6,375 nucleotides of DNA from Solirubrobacterales bacterium (GTDB lineage Bacteria > Actinomycetota > Thermoleophilia > Solirubrobacterales > Solirubrobacteraceae), in the NCBI GenBank assembly GCA_025964065.1, contig JAOPZO010000326.1, positions 1 to 6,375 on the forward strand, written 5' to 3'. Both the position numbers and the translations under genes were made by a program. The notes under the pieces were generated by a model that saw nothing but the letters and a program-made list of their open reading frames with translations, was not told the origin of the DNA and searched no databases. Shown here piece after piece: positions 1-6,240 of this stretch. The stretch's first letter is position 1. Each line of letters starts with the position of its first letter.

Positions 1-2
1 CC

Positions 3-992
3 GGCGAGCTGGCGGGACCGCCCGCCGGCGCGCCCGGGCCTGCTCGGGACAGCGCCCGCGTCGTCGTCGGGCGGTACGCCGTCCCGCTGATCCTGTTGGC
101 GTCGATCGTCCTCTTCTCGTTCCTGCGGCCGGAGACGTTCTTCACGGTCGGGAACTTCAAGACGATCCTCGTCACCCAGGCCGTGCTCGTAGTGCTCACG
201 CTCGGGGTGATGCTGCCGCTGGCGGCCGGCGAGTACGACCTCTCCGTCGCCGCGGTCCTCGGGTTCTCGGCGACGCTCATCGCCTATCTGACGACGACCT
301 CAGGATGGTCGCCGATCGCCGCGATCGCCTTCTCGCTGCTCGTCGCGCTGGCGATCGGCGCGACGAACGCGATCTTCGTCGTGCACTTCGGCGTGAACTC
401 GTTCATCGCCACGCTCGGGATCAGCTCGCTGGTGACCGGGATCGCGACGGCAATCGTCGGCCCGACGACGATCGGCGGCGTCCCGTCAGCCGTCACGGCG
501 CTCGGCCGGACGGAGCTTCTGGGCTTCGGGCTGCCGATCTTCCTCGCCCTGGCGCTCGGGGTCCTGCTGTGGTTCGTCCTCGAGAACACGCCGAACGGGC
601 GCTACCTCTTCTTCACGGGGGAAGGCCGGGACGCGGCGCGGCTCGCCGGCGTGCGCGTCAACCGCATCCGCTTCGTCGTCTTCCTGCTGTCGGCCGTGCT
701 CGCGTGGTTCGCCGGGCTGCTCCTGCTCGGGCAGACGGGCTCGGCCAACACGACCTACGGGACGGCGTTCCTGCTGCCGGCGTTCGCCGCAGCGTTCCTC
801 GGAGCGACCACGATCCGGGTCGGTCGATACAACGTCTGGGGCTGCGTTCTCGCCGTCTACCTGCTCGAGACCGGCACGACCGGCCTCGAGCTCCTCGGCG
901 CGGCCTATTGGGTCTCGGACGTCTTCAACGGCGCGGCCCTCGTGCTCGCCGTCACCTTCGCGCGTGCGGTCAGCCGCGAGCGTTCCACGTGA
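3..992 (+). CDS. RbsC-type ABC importer permease, 5' partial
   Basis: This is the membrane permease of a ribose/galactoside-class ABC importer (BPD_transp_2 family), which normally works as a dimer in the inner membrane with a double-domain ATPase. The frame is open to the left edge, with 329 residues visible. A TTG at 96 falls inside the first membrane helix (visible residues about 26-42, YAVPLILLASIVLFSFL), so it is not a credible start; the true start lies left of the window. Supporting family features, numbered from the codon at base 3, are GEYDLS at 76-81 (the family's GGxDLSVG motif), GVNSFIATLG, the cytoplasmic coupling-loop-like stretch EGRDAARLAGVRVNR at 207-221, and AAAFLGATTIRVGRYNVWG at about 262-280. 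Several hydrophobic helices separate these. The visible length is close to the family's usual 320-340 residues, so little is missing. It is followed 46 bases later by the receptor gene. The substrate cannot be read from the sequence. Confidence 0.9.
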   Translation, partial: GELAGPPAGAPGPARDSARVVVGRYAVPLILLASIVLFSFLRPETFFTVGNFKTILVTQAVLVVLTLGVMLPLAAGEYDLSVAAVLGFSATLIAYLTTTSGWSPIAAIAFSLLVALAIGATNAIFVVHFGVNSFIATLGISSLVTGIATAIVGPTTIGGVPSAVTALGRTELLGFGLPIFLALALGVLLWFVLENTPNGRYLFFTGEGRDAARLAGVRVNRIRFVVFLLSAVLAWFAGLLLLGQTGSANTTYGTAFLLPAFAAAFLGATTIRVGRYNVWGCVLAVYLLETGTTGLELLGAAYWVSDVFNGAALVLAVTFARAVSRERST

Positions 993-1015
993 TGCCGACG
1001 AACACTGTCGGCATC
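991..1015 (+). other. Intercistronic stem-loop overlapping the permease stop
   Basis: GATGCCGAC (991-999) pairs perfectly with GTCGGCATC (1007-1015) around a 7-base loop, giving a 9-bp stem. Its first two bases are the last two of the permease TGA stop. No T-run follows, so it does not look like a classical intrinsic terminator, and the receptor's ribosome-binding site begins 8 bases after it. It may protect the 3' end of the permease message, mark a processing point, or be a palindromic protein-binding site. The pairing is seen directly; the role is inferred. Confidence 0.7.
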
Positions 1016-1023
1016 TCATCATT

Positions 1024-1030
1024 GAGAGGA
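1024..1030 (+). promoter_or_regulatory. Ribosome-binding site of the receptor gene
   Basis: GAGAGGA lies 8 bases before the ATG at 1039. It fixes the receptor start there. The open frame extends left to a GTG at 964 inside the permease gene, but that extension has no Shine-Dalgarno sequence and would put residues ahead of an otherwise normal lipoprotein signal peptide. Confidence 0.75.
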
Positions 1031-1038
1031 ATTGCTTG

Positions 1039-2208
1039 ATGCATACGAACAGGATGCCAAGGCGCCGCGCGGCAGTCGCCGTCGCGGCGGCGGTCGCGGC
1101 TATGGGCGTCGCCGGATGCGGCGACAGCGGATCGGCGGAGCCGAAGGCCGAGGCGACCGCCGGGAGCTCAGCGACTGAGGTCAGCGACGCGCAGAAGCGC
1201 ATCGAGCAGGCGAAGGAGCCCTTGACGTTCAAGGCCCCCGGGCCGGACATCGACGCCTCCAAGCTCAAGGGCAAGGGCGTGGTCGTCGTCGCCGTGGACA
1301 TGCGGATCCCGGCGATCGCGCTGACCGCGAAGGCCGCCAAGGAGGCCGCCGGCGTCGTCGGGATGTCTGCGCGGCTCATCGACGCCGCCTCGGACCCCAG
1401 CAAGATGCTCCAGGGCGTTCAGCAGGGTGTCCAGACCGCGCAGGGCATCGTCATCGTCGGCGTCTCGCAACCGCTGGTGTCCGAGCCGCTGAAGAAGGCC
1501 AAGGCGGCGGACATCCCGGTCGTCAGCGCCATCGTCTCGGAGCCGCTCCCGAACGAGCCGGGCCAGGGCGCGGGACCGGATCTCTTCGCGAACTCGTCGC
1601 AGTCCAACACCGAGGCCGGCGAGCTCATGGCGGCCAAGGCGATCGTCGACACGAAGGGCCGGGCGAACGTCGCGATCTTCACGACGAAGGAGATCACCGC
1701 GAACCGGTTCGTGGTCCAGGGCATCAAGAACGTGCTCGGGCGCTGTGGCAGCTGCAAGATCGTCACGGAGGAGGACACGCCGCTTGCCCAATGGTCGACG
1801 GGGCTGACGACGAAGGTCGAGTCCGTCCTGCGCCGGTCGGCGGACATCAACTACGTCCTGCCGATCTTCGATGCGATGGCCCTGTTCATCGCACCGGGCG
1901 TCGAGGCCACCGGCAAGGCGGGCGAGGTCAAGGTCGCGTCCTTCAACGGTACGCCCGCGGCGCTGAAGCTCGTCCAGCAGGGCGGCACGCTGACGGCCGA
2001 CCCGGGCCAGCCCAACGGCTGGGCCGGCTGGCTGGCCGTCGATCAGACCATGCGCGGGATGCTCGGCCTGGAGCCGGGCGACCCCGAGGTGCCCATCCGG
2101 TACTTCGATCAGCAGAACCTCTCCGGCGTGGACGTCGGGGACGAGGAGGCCGTCTACGGGCAGCCCGGCTACCGCGAGGGCTTTAAGCGGACCTGGGGCC
2201 TTGACTAG
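1039..2208 (+). CDS. Sugar-type ABC importer solute-binding lipoprotein
   Basis: This 389-residue protein is the extracytoplasmic receptor of the importer, of the periplasmic-binding-protein type I class (peripla_BP_4, RbsB-like). Residues 1-27 form a lipoprotein signal peptide: a basic start (MHTNRMPRRR), an alanine/valine-rich core, and a lipobox GVAGC with the lipidated Cys at 27. A polar Ala/Ser/Glu/Lys-rich linker follows to about residue 70. The two-lobed binding domain starts near residue 81 (VVVVAVDMRIPAIA) and runs almost to the C-terminus. The repeated beta-alpha pattern is visible in GIVIVGVSQPLVSEPLKKAK, ADIPVVSAIV, RANVAIFTTKE and EVKVASFNGTPAALKLVQQG. Two cysteines at 236 and 239 (CGSC) could form a disulfide outside the membrane. 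The ATG at 1039 has a good Shine-Dalgarno; a second ATG at 1054 does not. The stop overlaps the ATPase start by 8 bases. Despite the sugar-receptor fold, the neighbouring molybdenum hydroxylase suggests a non-sugar ligand, which is inference. Confidence 0.92.
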   Translation: MHTNRMPRRRAAVAVAAAVAAMGVAGCGDSGSAEPKAEATAGSSATEVSDAQKRIEQAKEPLTFKAPGPDIDASKLKGKGVVVVAVDMRIPAIALTAKAAKEAAGVVGMSARLIDAASDPSKMLQGVQQGVQTAQGIVIVGVSQPLVSEPLKKAKAADIPVVSAIVSEPLPNEPGQGAGPDLFANSSQSNTEAGELMAAKAIVDTKGRANVAIFTTKEITANRFVVQGIKNVLGRCGSCKIVTEEDTPLAQWSTGLTTKVESVLRRSADINYVLPIFDAMALFIAPGVEATGKAGEVKVASFNGTPAALKLVQQGGTLTADPGQPNGWAGWLAVDQTMRGMLGLEPGDPEVPIRYFDQQNLSGVDVGDEEAVYGQPGYREGFKRTWGLD

Positions 2209-3775
2209 CCGACCGCACCACGCGGGTGCCCCGTCGGAGGCCCGCGGCGCGGCGGGCCCCGACGGAGCGGGACTCCAGGTCCCGCCCGTCCTGGAGGTGC
2301 GCGGCCTGTCCAAGCGGTTCGGCAACACCCGCGCGCTCGACGACGTCTCGCTCGAGATCGCCGCGGGGGAGGTCCACGCGCTACTCGGCCACAACGGCTC
2401 GGGCAAGTCGACGCTCATCAAGGTCCTGTCGGGCTACCACGTCCCGGATGCCGGATCGTTCGCCGTGGGCAACCGGGAGGTCGAGTTCCCGCTGCCGCTG
2501 GGGGAGCAGCGCCGACTGGGCCTGCGCTTCGTGCACCAGGACCTGGGGCTCGTGGAGAGCCTGTCGGTTCTCGAGAACCTCCGCGTCGGGCGGTTCGCCA
2601 CACGGCTGGGCGGCCGGATCGACTGGCGGGCCGAGCGTGCTCACAGCCGCGAGCTGCTGCAGCGCTTCGATCTCGACATCGACCCGCGCACGCCGGTCGC
2701 GCGGCTGTCGCAGACCGAGCGCGCGATCGTCGCCGTCATGCGCGGCCTGCAGGACGTCGAGCAGCTCGGTGGTGGCCTCGTGGTCCTCGACGAGCCGACC
2801 GCCTCGCTGCCCGAGCATGAGGTCCACCGGCTCTTCGCGGCGATGAGGCGCGTCACCGAGAGCGGGTCGGCGGTCCTCTTCGTGACCCATCGCATCCAGG
2901 AGGTCCTGGCCATAGCCGACCGCGCGTCGATTCTGCGCGAGGGCCGGCTCGTCGCCACCGAGCGCGTGGCCGGGCTCGGCGAGGCAGCGCTCGTGCGCCT
3001 CATCGTAGGACGCGAGCTTGGCGACCTGTACCCCGAGGGCACCCATTCGACGGCGGGCACGGTGCTGACCGTGCGGGGACTGTGCGGCGATGTCGTGCAG
3101 GACGCGTCGTTCGCGGTGCGCGAGGGTGAGATCCTGGGATTGACAGGCCTGCTCGGTGCGGGGCACGACGAGGTGCCCTACCTCCTGTTCGGGGCGCGAG
3201 CGGCGACGGGCGGCACGATCGTCGACGCCTCCGGGCGCCCGTTCAGCCCGTCGCCCGAGGCCTCGCTCGCGGCCGGCATCTCGCTGCTGCCGGCGGATCG
3301 TCTGCGCCTGGCCGGGGTCGCCAGGGCGACGGTGGGGGAGAACATCACCCTCCCGGTACTACGCCGCTACCGGCGTCGGCGGGGATTGGATCGCACGCGT
3401 GAGCGCGCGGACGTCGCGGGGATCGTCGAGCGGCTCAGCGTGCAGCCGCGCGAGCCGGGGCGGCACCTGGGCGACCTCAGCGGCGGCAACCAACAGAAGG
3501 CGCTGCTCGGGCGGTCCGTCTTGCTGGCGCCGCGCGTCCTGCTCCTGCACGAGCCGACACAGGGCGTGGACATCGGTGCGCGCCAGACGATCTTCAAGGT
3601 CCTCCAAGACGCAGCCGCGGCGGGCACGTCGCTCGTGTACGCGTCGGTCGAGTACGAGGACCTGGCGCGCCTCTGCCACCGCGTGCTCGTCTTCCGCGCC
3701 GGGCGGATCGCCGCCGAACTCAGCGGCGCGGCGCTCAGCCATGAGGCCATCGCCCATGCGAGCTACCTGTCATGA
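2201..3775 (+). CDS. RbsA/MglA-type double-domain ABC importer ATPase
   Basis: This 524-residue cytoplasmic protein drives the importer and carries two fused nucleotide-binding domains, the usual size and layout of RbsA-type ATPases. Domain 1 (about 30-280) has Walker A GHNGSGKST at 63-71, the Q-loop Gln at 113, signature-like LSQTE at 169-173, Walker B LVVLDEPT at 193-200 (D197, E198) and the switch His at 230. Domain 2 (about 283-524) has a degenerate Walker A (GLTGLLGAGHDEV, no Lys), a full LSGGNQQK signature at 427-434 and LLLHEPTQGVD, where His450 replaces the Walker B Asp. The intact composite site would pair domain-1 Walker motifs with the domain-2 signature; the other looks inactive. 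The TTG at 2201 overlaps the receptor stop and has only a weak Shine-Dalgarno, suggesting translational coupling. The first 27 residues are Ala/Gly/Pro-rich linker encoded over strong hairpins. No ATG lies before Walker A, and a GTG at 2297 would clip the first beta strand. The 3' end overlaps an ATGA. Confidence 0.93.
   Translation: MTSRPHHAGAPSEARGAAGPDGAGLQVPPVLEVRGLSKRFGNTRALDDVSLEIAAGEVHALLGHNGSGKSTLIKVLSGYHVPDAGSFAVGNREVEFPLPLGEQRRLGLRFVHQDLGLVESLSVLENLRVGRFATRLGGRIDWRAERAHSRELLQRFDLDIDPRTPVARLSQTERAIVAVMRGLQDVEQLGGGLVVLDEPTASLPEHEVHRLFAAMRRVTESGSAVLFVTHRIQEVLAIADRASILREGRLVATERVAGLGEAALVRLIVGRELGDLYPEGTHSTAGTVLTVRGLCGDVVQDASFAVREGEILGLTGLLGAGHDEVPYLLFGARAATGGTIVDASGRPFSPSPEASLAAGISLLPADRLRLAGVARATVGENITLPVLRRYRRRRGLDRTRERADVAGIVERLSVQPREPGRHLGDLSGGNQQKALLGRSVLLAPRVLLLHEPTQGVDIGARQTIFKVLQDAAAAGTSLVYASVEYEDLARLCHRVLVFRAGRIAAELSGAALSHEAIAHASYLS
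2231..2265 (+). other. Strong stem-loop at the receptor-ATPase junction
   Basis: CCGTCGG (2231-2237) and GGCCCGC (2239-2245) pair with GCGGGCC (2252-2258) and CCGACGG (2259-2265). The result is a 14-bp, nearly all G-C stem with a single bulged A at 2238 and a 6-base loop. It begins 22 bases after the receptor stop and no T-run follows. It could block 3' exonucleases and stabilise receptor mRNA, slow entry into the ATPase gene, or weaken termination-resistant read-through. The pairing is directly visible; the role is inferred. The GC richness raises the chance background, but a stem this long is still notable. Confidence 0.65.
2267..2285 (+). other. Second, adjacent stem-loop at the receptor-ATPase junction
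   Basis: GCGGGAC (2267-2273) pairs perfectly with GTCCCGC (2279-2285) around TCCAG; a further U-G pair would tighten the loop to three bases. One base separates it from the larger hairpin upstream, so the two could stack as a tandem structure. It ends where the conserved ATPase sequence (PVLEV) begins. The role is inferred from position only. Confidence 0.5.
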
Positions 3776-3809
3776 GGGGCCCGGCGCGCGCGCCCACAGC
3801 CAACGAGAC

Positions 3810-3816
3810 GGAGAGG
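3810..3816 (+). promoter_or_regulatory. Ribosome-binding site supporting a GTG start
   Basis: GGAGAGG lies 9 bases before the GTG at 3826. The competing ATG at 3772 overlaps the ATPase stop as ATGA but has no recognisable Shine-Dalgarno in the bases before it. This is the main reason for choosing the internal GTG as the start of the molybdenum subunit. Confidence 0.5.
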
Positions 3817-3825
3817 GCGGCGCTC

Positions 3826-6240
3826 GTGAACGACCCGACGCGCAAGGCGGCCATCGAGCGGTTCCGGCACCGGACGCAGGAGCCGCTGGTGCGCGGTGAG
3901 GGCTCGTACGTCGCCGACGTGCGGCTCCCGCGGATGCTCGAGATGACCGTGGTCCGCAGCGACATCGCCAACGGTCGCATCGCCGCGGTGGACTGCACGC
4001 GGGCGCGCGCGATGGAGGGCGTCGTCGCAGCCGTGGCCGCCCGCGACCTCGATGGGGTGCAGGAGTACCCGAGCTTCCTCGAGTTCGCCCAGCCGCTCGG
4101 TCTGTTCCCGCTCTGCCGCGACCGCGTTCGGTACGTGGGCGCGCCGCTAGCCGCAATCGTGGCAAGCGACCGGTACGTCGGCGAGGACGCGGCCGAGACC
4201 GTGGCCGTGGAGATCGAGGAGCTCCCTGCCGTCACGACGCTCGACCAGGCGCTGGCGCCCGACGCGCCGCGGCTCTTCGACACCTGGCCCGACAACCGCA
4301 TCCTCTCCTTCCTCCGGCGCGACGAGGCCGTCGACGACATCCTCGCGTCCTCGCGCGTCGTGCGCGGGGCTTACAAGATGCAGCGGCAGTCACCATCGCC
4401 GATGGAGACCCGCGGGGCGGTGGCGGAGTACCGCGGCGGGCGGCTGACGCTGTGGACCTCCACGCAGTCCCCGCACATCGTCAGGACGACGATCTCGCTC
4501 ATGCTCGGGCTGCCGGAGCACGCGATCCGCGTCGTCGCCGAGGACCTCGGCGGCTCCTTCGGGACGAAGACCCACGTGTATCCGGAGGAGATCCTCGTCT
4601 GCTGGCTCGCGCGGAGGCTCGGACGGCCGGTGCGGTGGGTCGAGGACCGTGCGGAGCACTTCATGGCGTCCGTCCACGCGCGTGACCAGCTGCATGAGCT
4701 CGAGGCCGCGATCGACGACGACGGCCGTGTGCTCGCGCTGCGGGCGCGGATCGTCTGCGACGTCGGCTCGGGGGAGATCTTCATCCCGAGTCTCACGACG
4801 AGCTTCGTGACGGCCGCGATCCTGACGGGCCCGTACCGCATTCCACACGCCGAGGTGGCGATCGAGTGCGTGGTGACGAACAAGACGCCGAGCGGCGCCT
4901 ACCGCGGCTTCGGGGCGCCGGAGGCGGTCTTCGCCATGGAGCGCCTCGTGGAGCGGGTCGCGCGCGAGACCGGGCGCGATCCGATCGAGCTGCGCCGCGG
5001 GATGATGATCGGCCCCGAGGATCTGCCCTACACGCTGCCTTCGGGAGCGGTCCTGGACTCCGGCAGCCACCGGCAGGCCTTCGAGCGGGCGGTGGAGCTC
5101 GGGCGCGCGGCGCTCGAGCGGGCGCACGCCGAGCGCGCGCCGGGCGACGGAACGCGGCTAGGCCTCGGCGTCGCGACCTACGTCGAGGGCGGCGGACCGT
5201 CCTACTACCTCACGACCGGCCACTGGACCTCGCACGAGCCCTGTGTTGTCCGCGTCGAGCCCGACGGCGGCGTCGTCGTGGCCGTCGGCGTCACGGCGAT
5301 GGGGCAGGGGATCCAGACCGCCGTGGCGACCGTCGCCGCCGACGCGCTGGGAGTGCCCGCCGACACGGTCCGCGTCGTCCTCGGCGACACGGACACCTCG
5401 CCCTACGGCCTCGGCTCGTGGGGGAGCCGGGGCGCGATCGTCGCGACCGGTGCGGTCGTCAAGGCGATGGCGACGGTCCGTGACAAGGCGTTGCGAATCG
5501 GTGCTGGGCTCCTCGAGGCCGCCCCCGAGGATGTCGTCCTGGAGCATGGCCGCATCTTCGTGCGCGGCAGCACCGCCCCCTCGGTGTCGTTCGCCGAGGT
5601 CGCCACCGTCGCCACCATCCGCACGACGGAGCTGCCACCCGGCATCGAGCCCGGACTCGAGGGCAGCGCCGTCTACGACGCGCCTGGCGTGATGCATGCC
5701 TCCGACGAGCGCGGGCGGCTGAACGCGGTCGCCGCCCATGCCAACGCGACCCACGCCGCGGTCGTCCAGGTCGACGTCGAGACCGGCTGGGTCGAGGTCC
5801 TCGAGTACGTCGTCGTCCACGACTGCGGGACGATGCTCAACCCCGCGATCGTCGACGGGCAGATCCGTGGCGGCGTCGCCCAGGGCATCGGCGGGGCGCT
5901 GTATGAGGAGATCTCCTACAGCCCGGAGGGCCAGCCGCTCACGACGAGCTTCATGGACTACCTCCTCCCGACCGCCGCCGAGACGCCCCCGATCGTCATC
6001 GAGCACTTCGAGAGCCCATCGCCGACGACCGCGCTCGGGGTCAAGGGTGTCGGCGAATCGGGCCCGATCGGGCCGCCGGCCGCGATCACGAACGCGATCG
6101 CCGACGCGCTCGCGGCCTGGGACATCGAGATCGATGCCACTCCTGTCACGCCGACCGTCGTACGCCGGCTCATCCGGGCGGCCGAGGCGTCGCCCACCGG
6201 CACATCTATCGCCCACGAGGACAGAGGTCCACGCGCATGA
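3826..6240 (+). CDS. Xanthine dehydrogenase/CoxL-family molybdopterin-binding subunit
   Basis: This is the large catalytic subunit of a molybdenum hydroxylase, the class that uses water-derived oxygen to hydroxylate a substrate carbon. It has 804 residues from GTG 3826, or 822 from ATG 3772 (the ATGA overlap), close to the usual 750-800. An N-terminal alpha/beta hammerhead domain (about 10-125; EPLVRGEGSYVADVRLP) precedes the two cofactor-binding domains. Visible motifs are Q188 and PMETRG around 192-197, GGSFGTK at 242-248, AYRGFGAPE at 358-366, GQGIQT at 493-498, GSWGSRG at 530-536, DCGTMLNP from 666, GQIRGGVAQGIG from 678, and GVGESG with the catalytic-base Glu at 744. AYRGFG lacks the Cys of form-I CO dehydrogenase (AYRCSFR). 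No signal peptide is seen, so it is probably cytoplasmic. The FAD and 2Fe-2S partners are not upstream and may follow the CoxG-like gene. The family call is firm; the substrate is unknown. An aldehyde, N-heterocycle or other aromatic is possible. Confidence 0.93.
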   Translation: MNDPTRKAAIERFRHRTQEPLVRGEGSYVADVRLPRMLEMTVVRSDIANGRIAAVDCTRARAMEGVVAAVAARDLDGVQEYPSFLEFAQPLGLFPLCRDRVRYVGAPLAAIVASDRYVGEDAAETVAVEIEELPAVTTLDQALAPDAPRLFDTWPDNRILSFLRRDEAVDDILASSRVVRGAYKMQRQSPSPMETRGAVAEYRGGRLTLWTSTQSPHIVRTTISLMLGLPEHAIRVVAEDLGGSFGTKTHVYPEEILVCWLARRLGRPVRWVEDRAEHFMASVHARDQLHELEAAIDDDGRVLALRARIVCDVGSGEIFIPSLTTSFVTAAILTGPYRIPHAEVAIECVVTNKTPSGAYRGFGAPEAVFAMERLVERVARETGRDPIELRRGMMIGPEDLPYTLPSGAVLDSGSHRQAFERAVELGRAALERAHAERAPGDGTRLGLGVATYVEGGGPSYYLTTGHWTSHEPCVVRVEPDGGVVVAVGVTAMGQGIQTAVATVAADALGVPADTVRVVLGDTDTSPYGLGSWGSRGAIVATGAVVKAMATVRDKALRIGAGLLEAAPEDVVLEHGRIFVRGSTAPSVSFAEVATVATIRTTELPPGIEPGLEGSAVYDAPGVMHASDERGRLNAVAAHANATHAAVVQVDVETGWVEVLEYVVVHDCGTMLNPAIVDGQIRGGVAQGIGGALYEEISYSPEGQPLTTSFMDYLLPTAAETPPIVIEHFESPSPTTALGVKGVGESGPIGPPAAITNAIADALAAWDIEIDATPVTPTVVRRLIRAAEASPTGTSIAHEDRGPRA

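Noticed and set aside
11..26. GGCGGG/CCCGCC hairpin near the left edge
   Set aside because: A 6-bp all-GC stem is expected by chance at this base composition, and the upstream context is missing.
96..98. TTG as the permease start
   Set aside because: The open frame continues to the left edge and the codon sits within the first transmembrane helix, so starting there would truncate the helix.
1022..1050. Possible internal promoter (TTGAGA resembling a -35 box) before the receptor gene
   Set aside because: No convincing -10 element lies at the right distance, and the same bases are better explained as the Shine-Dalgarno region.
486..1403. Long minus-strand open frame across the permease end and receptor start
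   Set aside because: It lies opposite two clear family members. Its product is a low-complexity Arg/Glu/Ala string without a recognisable domain, a common shadow in GC-rich coding DNA.
1168..2421. Long minus-strand open frame opposite the receptor gene
   Set aside because: The protein is rich in Arg, Asp, Leu and Gly with no motif, and the + strand gene is well supported by a signal peptide and a binding-protein fold.
3783..3794. 12-base alternating palindrome GGCGCGCGCGCC at the ATPase-hydroxylase junction
   Set aside because: Alternating CG runs of this size are common in such GC-rich DNA, and the surrounding bases do not extend it into a convincing stem.
5158..6216. Minus-strand open frame opposite the molybdenum subunit
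   Set aside because: It has Asp/Arg/Gly-rich composition with no domain, and it mirrors the coding phase of a gene with many conserved cofactor-binding motifs.
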